Part shown: positions 51,808 through 61,913 of the stretch, one piece after another
How positions within the stretch are numbered: position 1 is the first letter of the stretch
Layout of the letters: each line of letters opens with the position of its first letter
NCBI GenBank assembly: GCA_022414725.1
Contig: CM039462.1
Location: 100,026,838-100,090,837 of the forward strand
From: Microglena sp. YARC
Taxonomy: Eukaryota > Chlorophyta > Chlorophyceae > Chlamydomonadales > Chlamydomonadaceae
Reading direction: 5' to 3'
DNA: 64,000 bases
Made by a program: the position numbers and the translations under genes
The notes under the pieces: model-generated
What the model was told of the DNA's origin: nothing
The model's database searches: none
Seen by the model: only the letters and a program-made list of their open reading frames with translations

Positions 51808-52803
51808 CTCCAACTTTGGCGACTTCACAATCTAATGCCCTCTCATCTGGTGTTCTGTACTTTTTTGAAAGGATTTTCACCCAAGGGAGTGGGACCCTTT
51901 CTAACGTGAAATGTCGGTTATTTGGTTTACATTTGGTTTAGTGTGTGTTGCTTAACTTTTTCACCCCATAGTCTTTGTTGCCTTCATCTAATTGGGGCTG
52001 GATGGAACAGACGAGATCCAGATTGCTTGAACACGGTTACATGGCTGCAGCCTTTAAAGCTATTCACTGTCTTCCGCCGTATGATACAAAACAAGGACTT
52101 CGCTATTTTCGAAACGTGCTTGGACTTGAACTCGGTTACATGGCTCCAGCCAGCAATTTGGCTGCACGCGTCTTCAAAATACCATATAATGATATAAATA
52201 AATACATAGTACGCCTAATTATATATTTCGAGGCGTGAGGTACAATAACGGACACTTGCCCCAATATATTAAGCTCTTCGTCATTACTTGAACTTGGTTA
52301 CATGACCTTAAACTTGGTTACATCGGGAGTAGAAAACAAAGTTCACTCCCCCCACGCCTAAAACAACTGAGGAGGGCTGCCCCCCCCCCCCCCCCCCCCC
52401 CCCCCCTTATAAAAATAAATACCCATTTTTTGATAAACTTAGATATGGATTCTGGGGGGTTAAAACAAGGCGCACATAATGGCATCCTCGGAGTTCCCAC
52501 ATAGGGATTGTGTGATAGTCAAAACTCAATTCTGCACTCCCTTTGGGTTGCCCAAGTGCCGTGGACACCCTTTACCTTTGCAGGGGGCGGCCAAAACTGG
52601 AGTTGGTCGGCCCCCTTAGGGAGACAGACCTATGCGATACTTCAACGATATCGTCAAATCTTCACATCTTCAAATTTCCCAAGAACGCCGGTCAAAATTG
52701 CCGGTTAATCTGACTGGCCTGAACTCTTTCCGACTTCGATTCCCATCGGGGGCGGATTACCTCTGAGGGCACTTTTTCGCGTACGTATCTCAGGTTACCC
52801 TTC

Positions 52804-54016
52804 ATGCGGAACGCCAGGTGAGAGTTCTACGATCGCATGGAACGCGTGCGCGTCTCTTACTCTTTTCTTCTTTATTTGCATGCATACTGTTGTACAGCCG
52901 TCCTGGGCACCTTCGGGACCGAAAGGAACCATCTCTGGCAGGAACGCAACTTGTGACCGTCCCAGTTTCTGTCATTCCTTGACATGTAGAATTCTTCCCT
53001 CGGCGTTTCTTGTCTTGCGTATTCCTTCGCGAATTCTCATCATGTCCTTTTGCTCCATCCCCCAGACCAACAGTTACCGCGCAGCAGATGGCTCGTGTGG
53101 TGCGCCAGAGGCGCAGGCTGAGATTCGCGAAGCAGCAGCAGAGGCTCAGGGAGTTTTCTGACTGGCTGCACGAGGAGCTGCGCCCACAGGGTACACAGCA
53201 GACTCGCGCCTTGAAGAGGGCATTACTGAGCTTCAGAATGGTGAAGCAAAGAAGCAATCATGCTTTGCGAGTCCGTTTCGCCAGATTCGTCCGCACTAAC
53301 AACGTCTTGCGCATCCACTGGCTGGCCTGGAGGCAGCGATTGGAGGTAAGGCTTGCCTGTTCGCCAGTATGTCACGTTTCGTTTTATGTTGCGTTGCGGC
53401 TAACGCGTGTATGTTCATTCTGCAGCCGGCAATGTTAGCCCAGCCAAGGTCCACTGCATCGCGTCATGCATTCCCATAGGAGCGCCACCCTGCGAGCTGG
53501 AGACCCAAGCCGCTTTTGCTGCCTGGGTGCGGAAGAGCAAGAGGGCCCTCGCGCACTTTGGCGTCCTGGACGAACTGGTGAATTTTACCGGCTGAGGTCA
53601 GTGGGGATATGATTAGGGACTGGGGGTGCTATATGTGACACATGGGTTGATGTACGGGTGCATGGTGTATGGGCTGCTGATGAATGTAGGCATGGGCTGT
53701 TTAAATAGGTGCATGGGCTGGAGAATGAGTGCTTGGGCTGGAGAATGTGTGCATGGGCTCATAGAAAGGTGTATATTGTGGGTGCATGGTATGATACAAG
53801 GGTATAGTAAAGGCTTAAAGTGGGTTGTTGCTATGTGCCCAATTGCCTGTCACTGTGCTATTTGTGCCCTTTCCTGTCCCCCACTCACTTACTGCCCCTC
53901 CCCCCCCCCCCCACCCACCCACCCCAACATGTTTGCTTTCCCAACCCACTAACATGCCCACCCCACTCTATTCTACCTGCAGCCCCCAAGTCAAAGAGTG
54001 CACCAGCAGGAAATAG
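52804..54016 (+). CDS. Small Arg-rich helical protein, function unknown
   Basis: Proposed exons: 52804-52817, 53066-53345, 53439-53596 and 53983-54016 (161 codons, phases close). The first two are the best supported: ATGCGGAACGCCAG|GTGAGA joins ACCAACAGTTACC in frame, and exon 2 encodes a strongly basic helical stretch with QQMARVVRQRRRLRFAKQQQ, ALKRALLSFRMVKQRSNHA and VLRIHWLAWRQRLE. The spaced Trp/Leu/Arg pattern resembles centrin-binding or SFI1-type helices, but this is only an impression. Exon 3 is uncertain: another acceptor at 53426 ends the protein after 17 residues, and a different frame there (ELETQAAFAAWVRKSKRALAHF) also looks coding. A TGTAA lies at 54150-54154. Confidence 0.5.
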
Positions 54017-55139
54017 TGTAGTGTTTGGTTGTTTTTCCTATATCACGAACTCGAGGCCCTCAGAGGTTTAGCTCATCAATGTATGTATCTTTAGCCTTTC
54101 CTGTCACGATTGAGCAAGTCCCTTCAGCCTATTTGGCCTGCCTCTAGATTGTAACATACATACATTTCAGACCTTCATGTTTCATCCTCATTCCTTATTT
54201 TCGCTCTCCGGCTCTTTGCCCATCTACGGTTGTATCCAGTGAATAAAGGGCCTAAAGTAGTCATGTACCCTTGTAAAAAACAAGCGAACCAATTCGGCTA
54301 TCATCCTCTATGGTCAATAGAAAGAAAACGTGTGATGGGTGTCCGGGGTAAAAATGAAAGTTGAGTGGGGGAAGGCTTCAGTTCAAGTACCGGGTAATAT
54401 GTTTGAGACAAGTCTGAAAATTGTCTGAACTGTTATGTGTGCTGTCTGAACTGTTATGTGTGCACTGGAAGACAGTGATCAGTCCGGAGTTGGGTGAAGC
54501 AATGGAACTCTTGTGCTCACTGCTTTCTGTGTGTACCTGAGTTGGGGACTTCAAATTTGAAGACGGTGAGCAGCGCAGAGTTCGGTTTCAAACCGTTTAG
54601 CAATTAAATTGAATTCCGCTTGCGAGTGGAAAACCATGTAACCAAAACCAAATAATCACGCCTTTTAAGAAACAGCCTGAAGGCTGGGACTCTTGTACTC
54701 TGATCGAGACAAGCCTTTAAGCTGTCTGATCTGTTTAGTGTGCTCACTGTTTTCTGAGTGTACCTCATTGGGCGACTAGAAATGTGTAGACGGTGAGCAC
54801 CGCAGAGTTGGGTGAAAAAACATGAAGCAATTACATTGAAATCTGTTCGAGGGTATGCTGTACTCCAATTAAAAGCCGAAGACAGTGTAACAAAACCAAA
54901 TAATCATGCCCATTCCGAGAGCAACCTTTGGGCTGGGACTGTCGTATTCTTCTATAGTGGAAGCATAGACTGCAGACACTACCGTAATCGGTATGCTCGT
55001 TTTACAGAGTGAAGATTGCTATCAAGCATGGGAGAAGGCTTCAGTTTCTTCGTTATTTCCCCAACTTTTCCAAGACGTTTTTCATTTTTTTACTATCCTC
55101 AACCTTCCTAACCTTTCTGTGTATCAGGGCTGTTTTTTT

Positions 55140-56475
55140 GTAGGTATGCATCAGGGGTGGGGGTATGTATGGGTGAAAGGGTGGGTATGGGTGGGGGGGA
55201 TGGGTAGGGGGAATGGGTGGTATGGGTTTGGGTGGTATGGGTATGGGTGGTATGGGTTTGGGTGTATGGGTATGGGTGTATGGGTATGGGTGGTATGGTT
55301 TTGGGTGTATGGGTATGGGTGGGTGTATGGGTATGGGTGTATGGGTGTGGGTGTATGGGTATGGGTGTATGGGTATGAATGGGTTGATGGGTGGATGGAT
55401 GGGTGGATGGGTATGGGTGGTATGGGTTTGGGTGTGGGTGGGTGGGTATGGGTGGTATGAGTGTATGTGTGGGTTTATGGGTGAGTGTATGGGTGGGTGT
55501 ATGGGTGGGTGTATGTAAGTATAGATGTATGGATTATGTAGGAGTGTATGTAGATATGTATGGGTGTATGGGTGGGTGTATGGGTGGGTGTATGAGTGGG
55601 TGTATGGGTGGGTGTATGGGTGGGTATGGGTGGATGGGTGGATGAATGGGTGGATGGGTAAGGGTGGTATGGGTATGGGTGTATGGGCATGGGTGTGGGT
55701 GTATGGATGGGTGTGGGTGTATGGGTATGGGTGGTATGGGTGGTATGGGTGTGGGTGTAAGGGTATGGGTGTATGGGCAAGGGTGGTTTGTGTGTGGGTG
55801 CATGGGTATGGGTTTGTATGTATGGATGGGTGGGTGTATGGATTGATGGATGGGTATATGGATATGGGGTGTATGGGTATGGGTGTATGGGTGGATGGAT
55901 GGTTGGATGGGTATGGGTGTTTGGGTATGGGTGTATGGGTATGGGGTGTATGTGTATGGGTGTGGGTGGATGGGTATGGGATGTATGTGTATGGGTGTGG
56001 GTGTATGGGTATGTGAAGCCGAACTAGGCTATGGGGAGATCGAAAAGACAGTCTCGAGATGTCAAGTTAGGCTAGTAGCAGACTATCCTGCTACAGTATG
56101 GGGGGTATGGATATGGGTGTATGGGTATGGGTATGGGTATGGGTGTATGGGTAGGTGTATGGGTGAATGGGTGTATGGGTATGGGTGGTATGGGTATTGG
56201 TGTGGGTGGATGGATGGGTGTGGGTGTATGGGTATGGGTGTATGGGTATGGGGGTAGGTGTGTGGGTGTGTGGGTGTGGATGGATTAGTATGGGTGTGGG
56301 TGTGTGTGGATGGGTATGGGTGTGGGTGTATGGGTGTGGGTGGATGGGTATGGGTGGATGGGTATGGGTGTGGGTGGATGGATGGGTGGAAGGGTATGGG
56401 AGGGTGGGAGTGGGTGGGTATAGGTGGCATGGATGGGTGGGTAGGTGGGTATATGGATGGCTGAGTAGGGGTGGG
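55140..56475 (+). repeat. GGGTAT/GGGTGT/GGAT G-rich satellite
   Basis: About 1.3 kb of degenerate TATGGGTATGGGTG, GGGTGTATGGGTGG and GATGGATGGGTGG units, interrupted once at about 56013-56098 by unique sequence. GGG triplets spaced by 2-6 bases run throughout, so G-quadruplex formation on the plus strand is plausible. The many long open frames (GYGWYGFG or THTPIHPP-type) are repeat artefacts. Confidence 0.9.
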
Positions 56476-56483
56476 TATAGGTG

Positions 56484-56571
56484 CATGTGTGTGTGTGTGT
56501 GCTTGTATGTGTGTGTATGCTTTGTGTGCTTGTGTGTATGCTTGTGTGTGTTTGTGTGTGTTTGTGTGTGT

Positions 56572-56658
<87 letters not shown>

Positions 56659-56660
56659 GG
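56484..56660 (+). repeat. GT microsatellite ending in a 19-G run
   Basis: (GT)n with occasional TGCTTGTGTG interruptions, followed by 19 G at 56642-56660 and more GGGTAT/GGAT repeats to about 56800. Confidence 0.9.
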
Positions 56661-56851
56661 TATGGGTATGGGATGGGTGGATGGGTGTGGGTGGATGGGC
56701 ATGGGTGGATGGGTGGATGGATGGGTGGATGGATGGGTGGATGAGTGGATGGTTGTATGGGTGGATGCATGCATGCATGGATAGATGGATGGATGGATGG
56801 AAGCACTCACCTAAAAAAATGCTGCCATTGCATCCATGCCCATGCTTAATG

Positions 56852-57208
56852 TTAAATTGCTGGCACGATGCGCCTTTCTCGTGGGAGGGGATGATGGGGA
56901 AGGATCGGGATGTTCAAAAGAATGCGCAAAGAATCAAGACAAGGCGCAGGGCCGCGCAAAATTCCAATGTAAAGATTCGAGTGTGTTGGTCTGAAGTTGG
57001 GATTCGTCGCACGATTCAGGAATTTGAAACGTGTCAAATGCTCCTTGCAGTACTCCTCCTGGAGCCTTTTTCTGCTGAAGCCCGGGTAGTTCTTGACCAG
57101 CCAGTTGTCCTGGGCTTGCGAGTCGAAGGGGATGTCGCTCGAGTGTTCGCCACAATCCGCATCTACCTTGGATAACACCGTGCAGGACGCGCACTTCCAT
57201 CCTGCCAT
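56852..57208 (-). CDS. Hypothetical protein or partial gene
   Basis: An ATG-started frame of 118 codons. The first 80 residues have a protein-like composition: [20 protein letters not shown], then [20 protein letters not shown] and [16 protein letters not shown]. There is an early CASC pair and a possible donor after SK (AAG|GTAGAT). The last third degrades into low-information sequence, so the frame may be one exon of a longer or broken gene. I do not recognise a family. The opposite strand is also open here, with a less convincing product. Confidence 0.3.
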   Translation of the reverse strand: MAGWKCASCTVLSKVDADCGEHSSDIPFDSQAQDNWLVKNYPGFSRKRLQEEYCKEHLTRFKFLNRATNPNFRPTHSNLYIGILRGPAPCLDSLRILLNIPILPHHPLPRERRIVPAI

Positions 57209-57235
57209 ATTTGAAGTGCACTAGGTTGACTTCAG

Positions 57236-57462
57236 GAGAGGCGCTTCATCAAAAAGAAGGCAGAGGATTCGTTAGACATTCGAGTTGGCAGATGGATAAA
57301 GAAGGGGAAAGAAGTCGCCTCAGATGCTCTCTCTGTGTTTCGTCACGCCTGCCTGCTACACCTGTGCCAGGTGGACTAGTACGATTGTTTAGAACGCCAT
57401 CCCCGTCGTCTCAGGTCCAGCTAGGGCGTTCTCGTAAAACACGTAACGCCCTGCATGGATAA
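57236..57462 (+). CDS. Possible terminal exons of an unrecognised gene
   Basis: TTGACTTCAG|GAGAGGCGC opens a 135-nt exon (57236-57370) encoding ERRFIKKKAEDSLDIRVGRW with KKGKEVASDALSVFRHACLL. Donor CCAG|GTGG leads to acceptor GTCTCAG at 57414 and a last exon (57415-57462) encoding VQLGRSRKTRNALHG and a stop, in phase. No upstream exon could be assigned. This overlaps no other feature but starts only 28 bp from the ATG of the minus-strand hypothetical frame, and both may not be real. Confidence 0.3.
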
Positions 57463-58103
57463 AGCCATGGCGTTCCAGATGACAGTTATACGATAGTTTG
57501 CGGACTGTGGACGCGGCGTTTTCATTTGTCGTTTCCCTCTTGTCCTGTGGACTCAGTCTAGGGACCTGGAGCATGTCTACGATTTCCCCTTGAATAATTC
57601 GCTTCTTCGTTACTCTCGTAGCTCATTAAATCAGCGCATTGTGCTTGACACGGAAATCTGCTCTTTCGCACTAGTTCCTGCAGGTTGCGAAGTAGCAACT
57701 GTAGCCTCGGGAGTTGCTGCACCTGCCTCCATGGAACTTCGGGAAGTCAGAGAGCTAATAAGTTCATTAGCCTTACAGGGCACCCAGATGAATAATAATG
57801 CCATGCCATGCTACATTGATTCTTGATCCCCCCAATATTAAATTGAACGGATAAGTAAGCAACTGCTTGTGCATCCATCATCAAGGAGGCTGCCACTGCT
57901 GCTTGACGAACATTACACCAACCCCGGGGCCGACCTCCAGGGGACCCGCCAGGGCCCCCTACTATTTTCATTATACCAAACCGGTCTAAACAGTAGCAGG
58001 ACAGTTTTCTCAGCATGGTGCAACTACACGTCCCCTTGGGCCCCACCCAACTCGGCCCCAATGTTTAATGGGCCTTGGCCGGAGGTGTGTGTGGGGGGGG
58101 GCC

Positions 58104-58135
<32 letters not shown>

Positions 58136-59560
58136 CACACTCATTCAGAAGGTCTCATAGGCAATAGGAAGATACGGATGCTAGATAGAAGCTACAGTGA
58201 ATCTGCAGGGTCAATCTAAATGCTAAGAGGGAAACTGCAGAGAATCTGCAGGCTAGACTACTAAATATGTTAGGAGCTGTATGGAAAGTGCAGGGCTGAG
58301 TTGGAAGTACTTCAGGTCAGCTGCAGGTGTTGCCGGCTTGTAAACTGCACAGGAGCTGTAGGCTTGCAGTAGGGTAGCTGCAGGTCGCTGCAGGTCAACT
58401 AGGAGCTGCACGGAAGTTGCCAGGCTGAGTTGGGGAAACTATGCTAGGAAGCTGCAGGTAGCTGCATGATAAATATACACCGCAGGTTAACGAAGCACTG
58501 CTAGGGAGCTGCAGATTAACTAGGTGCTGTACGTCAACTAGGCACTTAGGCACTAAAGGAGCAGGAGAGAAGCTGCCAGGTGTTGTCAGAATCTGCAGGT
58601 CAACTTGGTGCTGCTTGGACGCTACATGGGAAGTAGATGAGAACTGCTAGCTGCGGGGTAACTACAAGGGGTCAGCATGTACATGGTCCCCCCCTATTGA
58701 TGTTCAAATCAATAAAGGGAAATGCAGACACCGCACATATCATAGAAATGCAAAACCTAGTGTGCTTGCACGTGACAAATGCGATCCAATGTGTGTGGTG
58801 CTATAATGGATAAAAACAGATTAAATCAGTGAAAGAGGGTGGCGATCTTATATGTGATTTATGAGTCAGCAATTTATTCATGCAAGTTTGCATCTGTATG
58901 TGGGGGGTGAGCAAGTGGGGATTAAACAATCTGTCAGCAAAGGCGTAGCATGGGGGTTGGAGGAGGCTCTCAATCCATACATCATGCTATCACTTCGTGA
59001 TTATGCAACGTTGCAACTATGTGTTCAATGATGCAATTAATTGTGCTAGTTGGATTAGTATATTTGCTCGCTCATTTGTGAAAGGCTGAACATGAACATA
59101 CAGATCTGATTAGAGTTGGTACATCAATGAACACATATGACTCAAGCAAAGCATGGTAATGGACACACATATCTGCACGTTTTAATGCACATGTTGATCT
59201 TGGCAGCATTTCATTTATTCACTTGGATAATGCGAATCTGCATCATGCAAGGCATATAGATCATTTGCAAGTCATCTTCAATCCTTGCAAAGATTAGTAA
59301 ACTTGATGTAGGTACATGTGGCAGTACATACATTCATCTACGTCACTCATGGAACAGTTCCCCCATTATCAGTCTCCATGAGAAATCTCAAGGGCAGGTC
59401 GTTCGTCACAGATTCCCATGGTCGCAAAGACTATGCTAATGCAAAGTATGGCTGTAGAACATGCCAGTAGGGTAATCGGGTCCAGGTGGTTTACCGGAAG
59501 TCACCAGGAGTCACAGTGCCGAATGAAATCTCAGGATATGCGTGATACCGGTGGGTGGTG
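57463..59560. other. Intergenic stretch; degenerate CTGCAG-rich repeats
   Basis: A plus-strand segment at 57680-57826 after a TTCCTGCAG could encode CEVATVASGVAAPASMELRE and stops in CYIDS, but no partner exon was found. A run of 28 G lies at 58104-58131. From 58190 to 58660 degenerate units with CTGCAGGTCAACTAGGAGCT recur. From 58680 to 59560 the sequence is unique-looking and AT-richer, and nothing is recognised in it. Confidence 0.45.
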
Positions 59561-60448
59561 ATATCTATCTGAATGGCAACGGCAGGACTGGGGCGCAAGA
59601 GGTTGTTATGATCTCGCAGTGGTGAATACTGAAATTATCACGCATAGTCCACAGATAGATGGCAGCAGGAAACAATAATCGAGCAACAGCCGCAGCAAAT
59701 CTCTGAGTAAGTGTGGTCATTGAGTATATCGCAGGGATTCTAGACATAGAGCAAAGGGGTAGAAGGGCGCTAGCAGTGAAGTAGGAGCGACAGGAGTAAA
59801 GTGCGAATGCATACGGCTGAAAGTGAAAGTGAATACGGGCAAATAGGAGCGACAGGGACAGAGTGCGAGTACGAGATGAGCCCAGACAGTGGGTACAGTC
59901 GGGTACAGTGTCTGGGGGGCAATTCAGTATCGGGGCAGATTGACGGAAATGACAGTACACTTGTAAGGACATTGGGCAGGTCGGACATGTTTGCATGGAG
60001 CGCGGCCAATCAGCTATTTACGCGCCTACTCGTCACATACCGTCTCGTTTCAGATCACCGCAACTCTATCCAATTTCCAGGCGAGGCCTTCGCAGGCAGT
60101 TGGTCCTGAATAATCGGGACACTGATGGGAGTGAGATGGGTTTGCGGTAATCAGGAGCAAGTGCAGCAGGGGTGCAAGTCTGGGCAGGCAATTTGGCTAG
60201 TGCAGGGTCTGTCCTAGGGACGTGAGGAGTTGCGGTCGTAGGCACATACTCGGAAGCAGGAGGAGTGGCAGTTTCAGGCTCAATGGTCAACACTTCAGCA
60301 TCGGTCATCAGGTTCCCCCCATGCAGGTGGTTGACATCAGGGGTGCGCAGATCGTCAGCAATGGCAGATAGCGGGTTGGTGGATGGAAAGACATGGGTAG
60401 GAGCATCAGCAACATTGGGGGTCACTGGTGATTCGTGCATCATGATTA

Positions 60449-60685
60449 TCACTTCCCTTGCGCAATAGTGGTAGGCTTGGTAAGAGCATCAGCAGCAACA
60501 TTGCACAGGGAAATATAATGATCACTATCATCATTATCATCGAAGAGAGGGTGCGTAGTGTTCTGGTCGACTGCAGGTGCAATAGCAGGTGCAGCAGCGG
60601 GCACACAGGTGCGTGCGATGGCAATCTGGGGGTGGACATAGGTACGTGCATAGTGCGTGCATAGGACGCGCGTAGTACGAGCACT

Positions 60686-60760
<75 letters not shown>

Positions 60761-61198
60761 GTCATTACTAGAAGCTGGGGCAGATGATGAAGGAGTTAAT
60801 AGGTGAATCTTCCGAACAGTGGGGTTCGGCAGAATGGGAAGCTTAGGTGCAAGAGCGACAGCGGGTGCAAGAGCGACAGCAGCAGGCACAGAGGTGCGCG
60901 CGATGACAATCTGCGGGTAGATAGATGTGCGTGCATGAGTTCGATCAAGGGGAAACGCGATGCGAGTAGAGGCAGGAGCTTTGGCATCATCGATCAAGGA
61001 AGCATTGATATCATTGAGCAAGGACCAAGGTAGATTATCTTCATCACCACGGGCACAATCCAATGGTTCATTGCTACCATATTTGAGGTTGAGGTAGCGC
61101 TTAGTGAGATTTGGATTGTCTGATAACCGGACCTCGTATCTCATGTGAAGGGACAGGTGCTTAGCAATGAGTTGGGTGTCTGCATTTTCGAAACCCAT
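60449..61198 (-). CDS. Hypothetical frame with long poly-Asp tract
   Basis: From an ATG at 61196-61198 (preceded by in-frame coding-like residues that start only with GTG) runs a frame of about 249 codons. It opens with GFENADTQLIAKHLSLHMRY and RLSDNPNLTKRYLNLKYG, which looks like real protein. It then holds two related blocks (TSIYPQIVIARTSVPAAVAL and YVHPQIAIARTCVPAAAPAI) flanking about 26 consecutive Asp encoded by a (CAT)n tract at 60685-60762. It ends ADALTKPTTIAQGK, faintly like the end of a copia polyprotein. Another open minus-strand frame follows at 60066-60452. It may be part of a decayed transposon or a spliced gene; I cannot tell. Confidence 0.35.
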
Positions 61199-61539
61199 AG
61201 GATCTGTGAGAAAACTTGGCCAAGTTGCCTTCACTTGATCTTGTCTTTGATGGAGGTCTCCCAGAGGTCGTAGCTATCTCAATGGAAGATCATGATGGAG
61301 ATGTAAAAAAAATCCCCCCGTCCTTGGGGTAGATGGGGAGGCCGCCAGGTGTCGACTCTTAATCCCCCCCCCCCGTGCCTGCAATCGATGATCGAGATTG
61401 CCAGGGCAGGAAGAGGAGGCGTAGGGGGTCTTGGTCGCAGGTTATGTAGGGTCTAAATCCTAAAGCTTCACCGCTAAAACGTGGCACAGAGGAGGGCCTG
61501 GCGACCCCCTGAGATTCGGCTAAGATTATAGTTGGATAT

Positions 61540-61913
61540 CCAACTCCCCCCCTATCAGCATGTATAGCGGTGCTCTCACGCGTTTTATGACTTGGTGACT
61601 ACTTATGTACTCCCTTAGAACTATCGGCTCTCCTGAGCCAGCTTCCCGTGGGACTGAGTCATCTTGAGATGACTCAGTGGCAGCTTCCTGTCACCTACGT
61701 CTCCGGTCTGATCTGTACCCTGTTAGGTTCCTGTCTACCGCCTCCTTTCACCACAGGTGCCCCTTTATGGGTCTCCTGTGTCTGTAACGTTATCCTTGTC
61801 TCCGTGTATAGATTGGTGCGTCTGTTCCGCTGCTTTAATCTACTGTCCACTCTACCGGAGTGATTTCAAGCTGATAGGTTACTGGGCTCCTCATCACTAC
61901 CACTGCTTTGATA
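61540..61913 (+). other. Possible LTR and leader of the copia-like element
   Basis: This lies directly upstream of the Gag frame. It is pyrimidine-rich (CTACGTCTCCGGTCTGATCT, CACCACAGGTGCCCC) without other features of the window, such as minisatellites. A second LTR would lie outside the window, so the call cannot be tested here, and I do not see an obvious primer binding site. Confidence 0.3.

Larger units (their letters stand above)
54017..56851. other. Intergenic stretch dominated by simple repeats
   Basis: At 54380-54900 two diverged copies of a unit with GTGTGCTCACTG, AGACGGTGAGCACCGCAGAG TTGGG and ATTAAATTGAATTC are seen. A possible exon at 55007-55142 (SEDCYQAWEKASVSSLFPQL follows an acceptor-like TTTTACAG) cannot be connected to others. 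Beyond 55140 only G-rich and GT repeats occur. Confidence 0.4.

Noticed and set aside
55150..56810. Long Gly/Trp/Met frames on plus and His/Pro/Thr frames on minus
   Set aside because: Artefacts of GGGTAT, GGAT and GT simple repeats; all frames are open and the composition is purely repetitive.
56471..57175. 234-codon plus-strand frame
   Set aside because: The first half is GT repeat and the second is antisense to a more protein-like minus-strand frame; no start in a sensible context.
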